Of a DNA stretch of 64,000 nt, positions 17,178 through 26,253 are shown piece by piece. Positions within the stretch are counted from its first letter, which is position 1, and every line of letters starts with the position of its first letter. The DNA lies in contig NZ_JAIWKS010000003.1 of assembly GCF_021271205.1 (NCBI RefSeq), positions 372,001 through 436,000 of the forward strand. The letters run 5' to 3'. Origin of the DNA: Pseudomonas uvaldensis. Its GTDB lineage: Bacteria; Pseudomonadota; Gammaproteobacteria; Pseudomonadales; Pseudomonadaceae. The translations under genes were made by a program, and so were the position numbers. The notes under the pieces were generated by a model. It was not told the origin of the DNA. It was given only the letters and a program-made list of their open reading frames with translations, and did no database searches.

Positions 17178-17309
17178 GCATGAACGATCCGCTGTTGAAG
17201 ATCACGGCTCGGCGAAAATCTTCGTCGGGCCGTTAAACACAAAGTCGCGTAGCTGCGCGGCTGTATTTCACGGCCGACCTTGTGTCGGCCGTTTCATGGG
17301 GAGTCAAGA

Positions 17310-18614
17310 GTGAATCCGGTCAAAGTAGGCATCTGTGGGTTAGGTACCGTCGGTGGCGGCACCTTCAACGTACTTCAGCGCAACGCCGAGGAAATTGCTC
17401 GTCGTGCCGGGCGTGGGATTCAAGTGGCACAAATTGCCATGCGCACGCCAAAGCCTCAGTTCCAGACGACCGGTATTGCGATTACCAACGATGTCTTCGA
17501 AGTGGCCACGAACCCTGAGATCGACATCGTCATAGAGCTGTTGGGCGGCTATACCGTTGCCCGCGAGCTGGTACTCAAGGCCATCGACAATGGCAAGCAT
17601 GTGGTCACCGCGAATAAGGCGCTTATCGCTGTTCACGGTAATGAAATTTTCGCCAAGGCTCGCGAGAAAGGCGTAATTGTAGCTTTCGAAGCCGCCGTGG
17701 CCGGTGGTATTCCGGTCATCAAGGCGATCCGCGAAGGCCTCTCGGCCAACCGGATCAACTGGGTTGCCGGCATCATCAACGGCACCGGTAACTTTATCCT
17801 CACCGAGATGCGCGAGAAGGGGCGCACCTTCGAGGACGTACTCGCCGAAGCCCAGGCTCTGGGCTACGCAGAGGCGGACCCGACATTCGACGTGGAAGGC
17901 ATCGACGCGGCGCACAAACTGACGATCCTGGCATCCATCGCGTTCGGCATTCCGTTGCAGTTCGACAAAGCCTACACCGAAGGTATCGCCCGGCTGACCA
18001 CCGCCGACGTGAATTATGCCGAAGCCTTGGGCTATCGCATCAAGCACCTGGGCGTGGCGCGCAGCACCGCCAGCGGCATCGAGCTGCGCGTGCACCCGAC
18101 ACTGATCCCGGCCGACCGCCTGATCGCCAATGTCAACGGCGTGATGAACGCAGTGATGGTCAACGGCGATGCGTCCGGCTCGACATTGTTTTACGGTGCA
18201 GGTGCCGGCATGGAACCGACCGCTTCTTCGGTGGTGGCCGACCTCGTGGACGTGGTTCGCGCCATGACCTCGGATCCGGAAAACCGTGTGCCACACCTGG
18301 CCTTCCAGCCAGACTCGCTGTCGGCTCACCCGATTCTTCCGATAGAAGCGTGCGAAAGCTCCTACTACTTGCGTATCCAGGCCAAGGATCATCCGGGCGT
18401 ATTGGCGCAAGTGGCGAGTATTCTTTCGGAGCGTGGTATCAACATCGAGTCGATCATGCAGAAGGAAGTCGAGGAGCACGACGGCCTGGTGCCGATGATT
18501 CTGTTGACCCACCGTGTGGTCGAGCAGCGCATCAACGACGCGATCGCTGCGCTGGAAGCACTCCAGGGCGTGGTGGGGCCAGTGGTCCGCATCCGCGTTG
18601 AGCATCTGAATTAA
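17310..18614 (+). CDS. hom: Homoserine dehydrogenase
   Basis: 434 residues beginning with GTG (VNPVKVGICGLGTVGGGTF), the same length and start as the P. aeruginosa enzyme as I recall it. It reduces aspartate semialdehyde to homoserine in threonine and methionine synthesis. NAD(P)-binding GLGTVGGGT at residues 9-17, catalytic region AAVAGGIPVIKAIREG, and a C-terminal ACT domain starting HPGVLAQVASILSERGINIESIM, which is the likely site of threonine feedback. Followed by thrC after a repeat-bearing 104-base spacer. Confidence 0.97.
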   Translation: MNPVKVGICGLGTVGGGTFNVLQRNAEEIARRAGRGIQVAQIAMRTPKPQFQTTGIAITNDVFEVATNPEIDIVIELLGGYTVARELVLKAIDNGKHVVTANKALIAVHGNEIFAKAREKGVIVAFEAAVAGGIPVIKAIREGLSANRINWVAGIINGTGNFILTEMREKGRTFEDVLAEAQALGYAEADPTFDVEGIDAAHKLTILASIAFGIPLQFDKAYTEGIARLTTADVNYAEALGYRIKHLGVARSTASGIELRVHPTLIPADRLIANVNGVMNAVMVNGDASGSTLFYGAGAGMEPTASSVVADLVDVVRAMTSDPENRVPHLAFQPDSLSAHPILPIEACESSYYLRIQAKDHPGVLAQVASILSERGINIESIMQKEVEEHDGLVPMILLTHRVVEQRINDAIAALEALQGVVGPVVRIRVEHLN

Positions 18615-18617
18615 TCA

Positions 18618-18687
18618 AAGCTGCAAGCCCCAGGCGGCAAGCTGCAAGTAAGAGCCGATCGGTTTCAACTTGAAGCTTGCAGCTTGA
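18618..18687. repeat. Inverted AAGCTGCAAG / CTTGCAGCTT repeats between hom and thrC
   Basis: Two copies of AAGCTGCAAG (18618 and 18639) face CTTGAAGCTTGCAGCTTGAG at about 18669-18688. CAAGCTGCAAG at 18638-18648 can pair with CTTGCAGCTTG at 18676-18686 across a 27-base loop. This is a dispersed repeat type seen in pseudomonads. As an intra-operon hairpin it could influence hom-thrC mRNA stability. Confidence 0.6.
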
Positions 18688-18718
18688 GGCTCGAAGCTCA
18701 AACCAAAGGTTTGCCCTT

Positions 18719-20128
18719 ATGCGCTATATCAGCACCCGCGGCCAGGCACCGGCCCTGAATTTCGAAGATGTCCTGCTGGCCGGCCTGGCCACGGACGGCG
18801 GCCTCTATGTGCCGGAAAACCTGCCACGTTTCACCCAGGAGGAAATCGCTTCCTGGGCGGGCCTGCCGTACCACGAACTGGCCTTCCGGGTCATGCGCCC
18901 GTTCGTCGCCGGCAGCATCCCTGATGCCGATTTCAAGAAAATCCTGGAAGAAACCTATGGCGTCTTTTCCCATAACGCCATTGCGCCGTTGCGTCAGCTC
19001 AACGGTAACGAATGGGTGATGGAACTGTTCCACGGTCCGACCCTGGCGTTCAAGGATTTCGCCCTGCAACTGCTCGGTCGCCTGCTGGACTATGTGCTGC
19101 AAAAGCGTGGCGAGCGTGTGGTGATTATCGGCGCAACCTCTGGCGACACCGGTTCGGCCGCCATCGAAGGCTGCAAGCGGTGCGAGAACGTCGATATCTT
19201 CATCCTGCACCCGCACAACCGGGTTTCGGAAGTCCAGCGTCGTCAGATGACAACGATCTTCGGCGAAAACATCCACAACATCGCCATCGAAGGTAATTTC
19301 GACGACTGCCAAGAGATGGTCAAGGCCAGTTTCGCCGACCAGGGCTTCCTCAAGGGCACACGCCTGGTGGCGGTGAACTCGATCAACTGGGCGCGGATCA
19401 TGGCCCAGATCGTCTACTACTTCCATGCGGCCCTGCAACTGGGCGGCCCGGCTCGTTCGGTTTCGTTCTCGGTGCCTACCGGCAACTTCGGTGATATTTT
19501 CGCCGGCTACCTGGCTCGCAACATGGGCCTGCCGATCAATCAACTGATCGTCGCCACCAACCGCAACGATATCCTGCACCGCTTCATGAGCGGTAACCAG
19601 TACGTCAAGGAAACCTTGCACGCCACGCTGTCGCCGTCCATGGACATCATGGTGTCGTCGAACTTCGAACGCCTGCTGTTCGACCTGCATGGACGCAACG
19701 GTGCGGCGATTGCCGGCCTCATGGACAGCTTCAGGCAGGGCGGCGGCTTCAGCGTCGAGCCCGAGCGCTGGACTGAGGCCCGCAAGCTGTTCGACTCCCT
19801 GGCCGTGGATGACGCGCAGACCTGCGAAACCATCGCCGAGGTATTCGAGCAATCCGGCGAACTGCTCGATCCGCACACGGCCATCGGCGTGAAGGCTGCC
19901 CGCGAGTGCCGTCGCAGCCTGGACATTCCGATGGTGGTGCTGGGCACCGCTCACCCGGTCAAGTTCCCGGACGCGGTGGAGAAAGCAGGCGTAGGAAAAG
20001 CGCTTGAACTACCTGCACATCTTTCTGATTTGTTTGAGCGAGAAGAGCGCTGCACCGTGCTGCCTAACGACTTGAAAGCCGTGCAGGCCTTTGTCAGCCA
20101 GCATGGCAACCGTGGCAAGCCACTCTGA
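18719..20128 (+). CDS. thrC: Threonine synthase
   Basis: 469 residues from the ATG at 18719 (MRYISTRGQAPALNFEDVLLAGLA); the open frame further upstream runs through the repeat and is not coding. A PLP enzyme converting O-phosphohomoserine to threonine. The PLP lysine lies in HGPTLAFKDFALQL near residue 112; phosphate-binding GATSGDTGSAAIEG follows, and PTGNFGDIFAGYLA near 260. It completes the threonine branch begun by Hom. A terminator follows within 30 bases. Confidence 0.97.
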   Translation: MRYISTRGQAPALNFEDVLLAGLATDGGLYVPENLPRFTQEEIASWAGLPYHELAFRVMRPFVAGSIPDADFKKILEETYGVFSHNAIAPLRQLNGNEWVMELFHGPTLAFKDFALQLLGRLLDYVLQKRGERVVIIGATSGDTGSAAIEGCKRCENVDIFILHPHNRVSEVQRRQMTTIFGENIHNIAIEGNFDDCQEMVKASFADQGFLKGTRLVAVNSINWARIMAQIVYYFHAALQLGGPARSVSFSVPTGNFGDIFAGYLARNMGLPINQLIVATNRNDILHRFMSGNQYVKETLHATLSPSMDIMVSSNFERLLFDLHGRNGAAIAGLMDSFRQGGGFSVEPERWTEARKLFDSLAVDDAQTCETIAEVFEQSGELLDPHTAIGVKAARECRRSLDIPMVVLGTAHPVKFPDAVEKAGVGKALELPAHLSDLFEREERCTVLPNDLKAVQAFVSQHGNRGKPL

Positions 20129-20153
20129 CCGCTGAAACCTGTCACATTTTGAA

Positions 20154-20176
20154 GCCCGTCTCCTGACGGGCTTTCT
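20154..20176 (+). terminator. Intrinsic terminator after thrC
   Basis: GCCCGTC-TCCT-GACGGGC followed by TTTCTTGTTT. Confidence 0.9.
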
Positions 20177-20250
20177 TGTTTCTGCATGCCAAACTGATCG
20201 GGTTTTCGCCCCTTGGAGGGACGGGGCGAGCCATCTCGAAGGAAAGGCAG

Positions 20251-21609
20251 ATGTTGTTTTTTATCAAATGCAAACCAGCGCTGAGCTGGATGACAGGTCT
20301 GGCCCTGACGTGCTGGATGACGTTGGCGAGCACGGCGCAACTGGCGGCCCTCGAATCACGGCCGTCCAATGCCGGCGAGCGGCTGGCGCTGAACACACAG
20401 GAACTGAAGTGGATCGAGGAGAACCCCAGGGTCGTCGTGGCTTCGATGCAGTTTCCGTTGTACCTGTTCAAAAATGAAATGGGGCAGTGGAGCGGATTGA
20501 ACCACGACATTCTCCAGCGGATCGCGAACATGACCGGACTCGAATTCGTACACCGCGAATCATTCTCTCCAGACCAGTTGCTGGCGATGCTGGAGCGGCG
20601 CGAAGCCGATATGACCACCACCATGGCGATGAATGACGAGCGTCGGGACTTTCTGAATTTCAGTCACGCATTTGGTGGTTCTGGCTGGGTATTGGTGGGA
20701 CGTGACGGGGACTCCGAGCTTCATTCGCTGGAACAGCTCGAAGGGAAGGTGCTGGCACTGCCGGCCCGTCATGCATTGGAGGCGGAAATCAGGCGCGAAT
20801 ACCCCACGATTGAACTGCACACGGTCAAGACTTACGGGGAGGCGAGGGCGCTGGTGGAAAGCGGCGAGGCCCACGCCACCATCGAAAACGAAACCGGGGT
20901 CCATTTATATCCGGCCGGGCAGTTAAAGGTGGGAAACAGTCTGGATGGTAAGTGGGAACCGGATTACCTGGCTGTCCGTCAGGATCTGCTGCCCCTGTTG
21001 GGTATTCTGAACAAGGCCCTGGAGGCGTTCCCCGCCGAAGAAATGCGTGCCCTGCGCACCAAATGGATGGCAGGCGTCCTGCCTGGCCAGGCGCCATCGC
21101 TGTGGCTACGCGTGTCTCGCTGGGGGTATTGGTGCGTGGTGGTGATCGCTGTGTTCGGTCTGTTGTCGTTGCTATGGAACCGGCGTCTGCAGATGCAGAT
21201 TGACCAGCGCCTCAAGGCCGAGACCGTCCTCAACGACCAGTTGATGCTTCAGCGGGCGTTGATGGATGCCATTCCCGACCCGATTTTCATCCGTGATCTG
21301 GAGGGGCGCCTGCTGATGTGCAACAAGAGTTACGAAGAGCATTTCGCGATCCGCTTCGAAAAGCTGCGAGGTACGCGCCTGGTGGACTCAGCGGCGTTCC
21401 CACCGGCCACTGCCGAGTTGCTGCATGGAGAAATGATGCAGCAGCTGCGAACCGGCCAGTCACGGTTCATCGACCGGCAACTGCTGTTCAATGGCCGACT
21501 GTGCAATACCTACCATTGGTCGGTACCCTTTTACGGCGCCGATGGGCAGTTGCGAGGTCTGCTGGGTGGCTGGAGCGATGCGGGGCGGCGTTGGCATCGT
21601 TCTGAATGA
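20251..21609 (+). CDS. BvgS-like sensor lacking its kinase: periplasmic binding domain, TM, PAS
   Basis: 452 residues from the ATG at 20251, preceded by GGAAAGGCAG. Signal/anchor segment (about 10-30), periplasmic solute-binding family 3 domain (about 50-275), a transmembrane helix near 290-312 (WCVVVIAVFGLLSLLW), a short linker and one PAS domain (about 330-445, from LMDAIPDPIFIRDLEGRLL to GQLRGLLGGWSD). In unorthodox sensor kinases of the BvgS/EvgS type this point is followed by a histidine kinase, but here the reading ends 9 residues later in AGRRWHRSE. No kinase motifs occur in the 187 bases that follow in any frame. Probably a remnant of a hybrid sensor; it could at most act as a ligand-binding partner. 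Confidence 0.75.
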   Translation: MLFFIKCKPALSWMTGLALTCWMTLASTAQLAALESRPSNAGERLALNTQELKWIEENPRVVVASMQFPLYLFKNEMGQWSGLNHDILQRIANMTGLEFVHRESFSPDQLLAMLERREADMTTTMAMNDERRDFLNFSHAFGGSGWVLVGRDGDSELHSLEQLEGKVLALPARHALEAEIRREYPTIELHTVKTYGEARALVESGEAHATIENETGVHLYPAGQLKVGNSLDGKWEPDYLAVRQDLLPLLGILNKALEAFPAEEMRALRTKWMAGVLPGQAPSLWLRVSRWGYWCVVVIAVFGLLSLLWNRRLQMQIDQRLKAETVLNDQLMLQRALMDAIPDPIFIRDLEGRLLMCNKSYEEHFAIRFEKLRGTRLVDSAAFPPATAELLHGEMMQQLRTGQSRFIDRQLLFNGRLCNTYHWSVPFYGADGQLRGLLGGWSDAGRRWHRSE

Positions 21610-21796
21610 AAACGCGGCGGCACGACAAGTGTCGCCTTACACCGAAGGCAGTTATTTGCCTGTCATATTGCACGCGCATGCTCGATCGGACAGGTCGGAA
21701 GCGAGCCGTTTCGGTGCGCTGAAGAACTTTCTGCTGCGGCTCACGGTCACTTACTGTGCACATGCAGTTGTTTTCGGACTATTGAAGGGTGATCGA

Positions 21797-22084
21797 ATGG
21801 AAAGTATCAGCCTATTGCTGGGTGAGGCCTTGAGCCCGTATCAGGTCACGCTGACGCCTTCCGGCGCCAGGGGCGAATGCCTGGTGACGCTCAGGAACGC
21901 CTCCGGGGGCATCATGGTTGAACGGATGTTCAATCAGGCGCAATTGACCGACAAGCGTCAACTGACGGATGTCGTCGATGGCCTGCATCGTGATGTGCTG
22001 ATTGCCGAGGGACGCCTGGAGCCCTGTGTGACCGCGGCACTGCGTAACCTGGCTCGCGACAAGGTCATGGCCGCCGCGAATTGA
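21797..22084 (+). CDS. DUF3509 family protein
   Basis: 95 residues: MESISLLLGEALSPYQVTLT, ending VTAALRNLARDKVMAAAN. I recognise it as the small Pseudomonas DUF3509 family; function unknown. No signal peptide or membrane segment. AAGGGTG upstream serves as ribosome site. Base composition is normal for the chromosome. It follows the truncated sensor after a 187-base gap with no gene and ends before a bidirectional terminator. Confidence 0.8.
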   Translation: MESISLLLGEALSPYQVTLTPSGARGECLVTLRNASGGIMVERMFNQAQLTDKRQLTDVVDGLHRDVLIAEGRLEPCVTAALRNLARDKVMAAAN

Positions 22085-22201
22085 ATGGCAGGTCGTGGGA
22101 ACCTTCCTACGTCTTGATGAGTCAGACTCTTTACCAGCAAGATCAAGCATTGTGCTCCGGTGCTTGTCGCTTGTTGCACGGACCACAAGATGGTCTCGTT
22201 T

Positions 22202-22241
22202 AACCCCGAGTTGTCTCCCCACTTCTCGGGGTTTCTTTTTG
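22202..22241. terminator. Bidirectional terminator between DUF3509 gene and CoA-transferase
   Basis: AACCCCGAG ... CTCGGGGTT with a 14-base loop, T-run TTTCTTTTTG on the plus side. The two flanking genes converge on it. Confidence 0.8.
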
Positions 22242-22251
22242 TCCGTTTTTT

Positions 22252-23451
22252 CTAAATGGCCCCCTCGGCACGCAGGCGGGTGATCTGCTGCGCATCGTAG
22301 CCCAGCTCGCCGAGCACCTGGGCGTTGTGTTCGCCCAGTGACGGGCCGACCCATTCGGACGTGCCCGGCGTGTCGGAGAGCTTCGGTACGATGCCTGGCA
22401 TCTTGAACGGCTTGCCATCCGGCAGCCGGGCCTGCAAGAACATTTCCCGGGCCAGGAATTGCGGGTCGCTGAACATATCTTCGGCGCTGAAAATGCGGCT
22501 GGCGGGCACCTCGGCCCGGTTCAACTGTTCCATAACGCTGTCGAGGGGCAGTGAGTTGACCCAACGATCGATCACCCCGTACAGCTCGTCGCGGCGACTG
22601 TCCCGACCGTCGTTGCTGGCCAGTTGTGGATCGTTGGCCAGATCGTCACGCCCGATAATCTGCATGAAGCGCTTGAAAATCGCGTCGCCATTGGCGCCGA
22701 TCTGCACGTGTTTGCCGTCGGCGCTGGTATGAATGGACGACGGGGTGATGCCGGGCATGATGTTGCCGGTGCGCTCGCGGATGAAGCCGAACACGTCGAA
22801 CTCCGGCACCATACTTTCCATCATGGCGAAGATCGCCTCGTACAAGGCCACGTCCACCACTTGCCCGGTGCCGCCGTTCACTTCTCGATGACGAAGGGCC
22901 ATCAGCGCGCCGATCACTCCCCAGAGGGCCGCGATGGAGTCACCGATGGATATCCCGGTGCGCACCGGCGGGCGATCCTCGAATCCAGTGATGTAGCGCA
23001 GGCCCCCCATGGACTCGCCCACCGCACCGAATCCCGGTTGATCCTTCATCGGGCCGGTCTGGCCAAAGCCCGACAGGCGAACCATCACCAGTTTCGGATT
23101 CAGCGCATGCAACATGTCCCAGCCCAGGCCCAGCTTTTCCAGCACCCCGGGGCGAAAGTTCTCGATCAGGATATCGGCGTCGCCGATCAGCTTTTTCAGG
23201 ATGTCCAGGCCGTCGGGGTGCTTGAGGTTCAGGGTCAGGGATTTCTTGTTGCGGGCCTGGACGAACCACCACAAGGACGTGCCTTCATACAGCTTGCGCC
23301 ACTTGCGCAGTGGGTCGCCGCCGTCGGGCGATTCGACCTTGATCACTTCTGCCCCGAATTCGGCGCAGATTCGCGAGGCGAAAGGCCCGGCGATCAGGGT
23401 GCCGAGTTCGATGACTTTGACGCCGGCAAGGGGTTTGGCAGTGAGCGACAT
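22252..23451 (-). CDS. CaiB/BaiF family (class III) CoA-transferase
   Basis: 399 residues from the ATG at 23451, with AGGA about seven bases upstream; a TTG two codons earlier is possible. Class III CoA-transferase signatures: LAGVKVIELGTLIAGPFASRICAEFGAEVIKVE at the N-terminus, RNKKSLTLNLKHPDG, and DILIENFRPGVLEKLGLG. The catalytic Asp lies near residue 168 in this family (region DRPPVRTGISIGD). Members move CoA between carboxylic acids such as formate, succinate, carnitine or benzylsuccinate; the substrate is not clear. It stands alone between convergent and divergent neighbours. Confidence 0.88.
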   Translation of the reverse strand: MSLTAKPLAGVKVIELGTLIAGPFASRICAEFGAEVIKVESPDGGDPLRKWRKLYEGTSLWWFVQARNKKSLTLNLKHPDGLDILKKLIGDADILIENFRPGVLEKLGLGWDMLHALNPKLVMVRLSGFGQTGPMKDQPGFGAVGESMGGLRYITGFEDRPPVRTGISIGDSIAALWGVIGALMALRHREVNGGTGQVVDVALYEAIFAMMESMVPEFDVFGFIRERTGNIMPGITPSSIHTSADGKHVQIGANGDAIFKRFMQIIGRDDLANDPQLASNDGRDSRRDELYGVIDRWVNSLPLDSVMEQLNRAEVPASRIFSAEDMFSDPQFLAREMFLQARLPDGKPFKMPGIVPKLSDTPGTSEWVGPSLGEHNAQVLGELGYDAQQITRLRAEGAI

Positions 23452-23581
23452 AGGCAATCCTGTAGGACAAAGGCAGAACGGATAAAGCGTTTTATCACCG
23501 CGGGTCAGTGATCGGCAATTCGTGGATTGCCTGCATCATCGGTTAGACTTGCCGCCTTTCCCTGTATCAAGAAGCCCGTTC

Positions 23582-24124
23582 ATGGCCCAGCCGTCCACGA
23601 CCTATAAGTTTGAACTGAACCTCACCGACCTCGACCGCGGCGTCTACGAGAATGTGAAGCAGACCATCGCTCGTCATCCCTCGGAAACCGAGGAGCGCAT
23701 GACCGTGCGCCTGTTGGCCTACGCCTTCTGGTACAACGAGCTGCTTGCGTTTGGCCGTGGTCTGTCGGATGTCGATGAACCCGCCCTGTGGGAAAAAAGC
23801 CTGGATGACCGTGTGCTGCACTGGATCGAAGTGGGCCAGCCCGATGCCGAGCGCCTGACCTGGTGCTCGCGCCGTACCGAACGCACCAGCCTGCTGGCTT
23901 ACGGCAGTCTGCGGGTCTGGGAGGGCAAGGTGGTGCCGGCGGTCAAAGCCCTGAAGAACGTCAACATCGCGGCTGTGCCCCAGGACGTATTGGAAACCCT
24001 GGCCCAGGACATGCCCCGCGTGATCAAGTGGGATGTGATGATCAGCGAGGGGACGATTTTCGTGACCGACGACCGTGGCCAGCATGAAGTTCAATTGCAG
24101 TGGCTGCTGGGGGAGCGTGGTTGA
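23582..24124 (+). CDS. yaeQ: YaeQ family protein
   Basis: 180 residues: AQPSTTYKFELNLTDLDRGVYENVKQTIARHPSETEERM is the typical YaeQ start. The family has a PD-(D/E)XK-like fold (ETEERM, ALWEKSLDDRVLHWIEVGQPD carry the acidic and polar positions), so a nuclease-type role has been suggested, but the function is not settled. The ATG at 23582 was chosen for the conserved N-terminus. Divergent from the CoA-transferase gene and followed by a REPIN before recJ. Confidence 0.88.
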   Translation: MAQPSTTYKFELNLTDLDRGVYENVKQTIARHPSETEERMTVRLLAYAFWYNELLAFGRGLSDVDEPALWEKSLDDRVLHWIEVGQPDAERLTWCSRRTERTSLLAYGSLRVWEGKVVPAVKALKNVNIAAVPQDVLETLAQDMPRVIKWDVMISEGTIFVTDDRGQHEVQLQWLLGERG

Positions 24125-24150
24125 GCCAGTAAGTCGGTATCAAGTGAACT

Positions 24151-24241
24151 GTTGTGGGAGCGGGCTTGCTCGCGAAAGCGGCAGGTCAGTCAATGCGAGG
24201 CTATATGATCCACCGCTTTCGCGAGCAAGCCCGCTCCCACT
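24151..24241. repeat. REPIN: inverted REP pair before recJ
   Basis: Left arm GTGGGAGCGGGCTTGCTCGC and right arm GCGAGCAAGCCCGCTCCCAC are perfect inverted copies about 40 bases apart, and the GAAAGCGG / CCGCTTTC flanks extend the pairing. Confidence 0.92.
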
Positions 24242-24296
24242 CGGATCCCTTTGCCAAAATACATCCCACGACTCATAGAGAAATGTCTGCTATCCC

Positions 24297-26006
24297 ATGC
24301 GCATAGAACCCCGTCCATTGCCCGATACCCTGCCGTTCCTCGGCGATCTGCCGCCCCTGCTGACTCGCCTGTACGCGGCGCGGGGCGTTCAATCCGAGGC
24401 CGAGCTGGACAAGAGCCTGGCGCGCCTGATCCCCTTTCAGCAGCTCAAAGGCATCGAAGCTGCGGTGGATCTGCTGGTGACAGCGTTGGAGCAGCGCCAA
24501 CGGATCCTGATTGTCGGTGACTTTGACGCCGACGGCGCGACGGCCAGTTCGGTCGGCCTGCTGGGACTGCGCCTGCTGGGAGCGGCCCATGTCGACTACC
24601 TGGTGCCCAATCGCTTCGAATATGGCTACGGGCTGACCCCGGAAATCGTCCAGGTCGCCCTGACCCGCGAGCCACAGTTGCTGATTACGGTGGACAACGG
24701 CATTTCCAGCGTCGAGGGCGTGGCGGCGGCAAAAGCAGCGGGGCTCAAAGTGCTGGTTACCGATCACCACTTGCCCGGCCCCGAGCTGCCGGCGGCCGAT
24801 GCCATCGTCAATCCTAATCAGCCGGGCTGCGAGTTCCCGAGCAAGGCACTGGCGGGCGTCGGAGTGATTTTCTATGTGCTGATGGCCTTGCGCGCGCGTC
24901 TGCGCAGCCTGGGGTGGTACGCCAGCAAACCTCAGCCGAACATCGGCGAGCTGCTGGATCTGGTGGCCTTGGGCAGCGTCGCTGACGTGGTGCCCCTGGA
25001 CGCCAATAACCGGATCCTGGTGCACCAGGGTCTGGAACGCATTCGGGCCGGGCGCGCCCGTCCGGGTATCAAGGCCATTCTGGAAGTGGCCCGCCGCGAT
25101 CACTCGCGCATCACCTCGACCGACCTGGGGTTTATCCTCGGTCCGCGTCTGAACGCGGCCGGACGTCTGGACGACATGAGCCTGGGCATCGAATGCCTGC
25201 TGACCGATGACCCGGCCCTGGCTCGGGACATGGCCGCGCAACTGGATGGCATGAACCAGGACCGAAAGTCCATTGAACAAGGCATGCAGCGTGAGGCATT
25301 GGCCCAGCTCAAGGACCTGCCGGTGGACACGATGCCGTTTGGCTTGTGCCTGTTCGATCCGCAGTGGCACCAGGGCGTCATCGGCATCCTCGCCTCGCGG
25401 ATGAAAGAGCGCTATTTCCGCCCGACCATCGCTTTTGCCGACGCCGGGGACGGGTTGCTGAAGGGGTCCGGTCGCTCGGTGCCGGGGTTTCATATCCGCG
25501 ATGCCTTGAGTGTCGTGGCGGCGCAACATCCTACGCTGATCAGTAAGTACGGCGGACATGCCATGGCGGCCGGTCTGACCTTGCCGGAGGCTAATTTCTC
25601 ACAGTTCGCCGAGGCGTTCGACGCTGAAGTGCGCAGGCAACTGCGGGAAGAGGACCTGACCGGGCGCCTGTTGTCGGACGGCACCCTGGCGGTGGAAGAA
25701 TTCCACCTCGAGCTCGCCCGGGCCCTTCGTCACGCCGGCCCCTGGGGCCAGCACTTCCCCGAGCCGATGTTTCATGGCGTGTTCCAGTTGGTCGAACAGC
25801 GGGTGGTGGGCGAGCGGCATTTGAAAGTGGTACTCAAGAGCGAATGCGGCTCGGTGAAGCTCGATGGCATTGCCTTTGGCATCGATCGCGAGATCTGGCC
25901 CAACCCGACCGTTCGCTGGGTCCAGCTGGTCTACAAGCTCGACCTCAATGAGTTCCGCGGTCAGGAAACGGTGCAGTTGATGATTGCTCATATCGAGCCG
26001 CGCTAG
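24297..26006 (+). CDS. recJ: Single-stranded-DNA-specific exonuclease RecJ
   Basis: 569 residues, full length. A 5'-3' exonuclease of the DHH superfamily acting in RecF recombination, mismatch and base excision repair. Motif I DFDADGATA near residue 78, motif II LLITVDNGIS, motif III VTDHHLPG, a DHHA1 region with KYGGHAMAAGLTL near residue 420, and a C-terminal OB-like domain. Start at the ATG at 24297 (MRIEPRPLPDTLPFLGDLPPLL). Confidence 0.97.
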   Translation: MRIEPRPLPDTLPFLGDLPPLLTRLYAARGVQSEAELDKSLARLIPFQQLKGIEAAVDLLVTALEQRQRILIVGDFDADGATASSVGLLGLRLLGAAHVDYLVPNRFEYGYGLTPEIVQVALTREPQLLITVDNGISSVEGVAAAKAAGLKVLVTDHHLPGPELPAADAIVNPNQPGCEFPSKALAGVGVIFYVLMALRARLRSLGWYASKPQPNIGELLDLVALGSVADVVPLDANNRILVHQGLERIRAGRARPGIKAILEVARRDHSRITSTDLGFILGPRLNAAGRLDDMSLGIECLLTDDPALARDMAAQLDGMNQDRKSIEQGMQREALAQLKDLPVDTMPFGLCLFDPQWHQGVIGILASRMKERYFRPTIAFADAGDGLLKGSGRSVPGFHIRDALSVVAAQHPTLISKYGGHAMAAGLTLPEANFSQFAEAFDAEVRRQLREEDLTGRLLSDGTLAVEEFHLELARALRHAGPWGQHFPEPMFHGVFQLVEQRVVGERHLKVVLKSECGSVKLDGIAFGIDREIWPNPTVRWVQLVYKLDLNEFRGQETVQLMIAHIEPR

Positions 26007-26253
26007 AGGAACGGCGGGCACAAGGTGTTGGGAACAAGGCGTGCCCGCGATGAACACCCCGCGGTCTTCCAGAAATCCAGGCGAGGAACCCTGCCTTGTC
26101 CCCGGTTGTCGACTAGGCTCTAAGCACTGGTTGATAGCCGTTGTGACGTCTTGTCCATTTCTTTGCCCGCGGGGGCGGGTGCAACACCCTTTGTCACTCG
26201 TCGACTTTTCAAACAGAACCCTGGAGCCTGCCCACTTATTCGAGAGGTGCCCC

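Noticed and set aside
21491..21796. An open frame joining the end of the sensor to the DUF3509 gene
   Set aside because: It has no recognisable domain, and the DUF3509 ATG at 21797 with its ribosome site gives the known family length.
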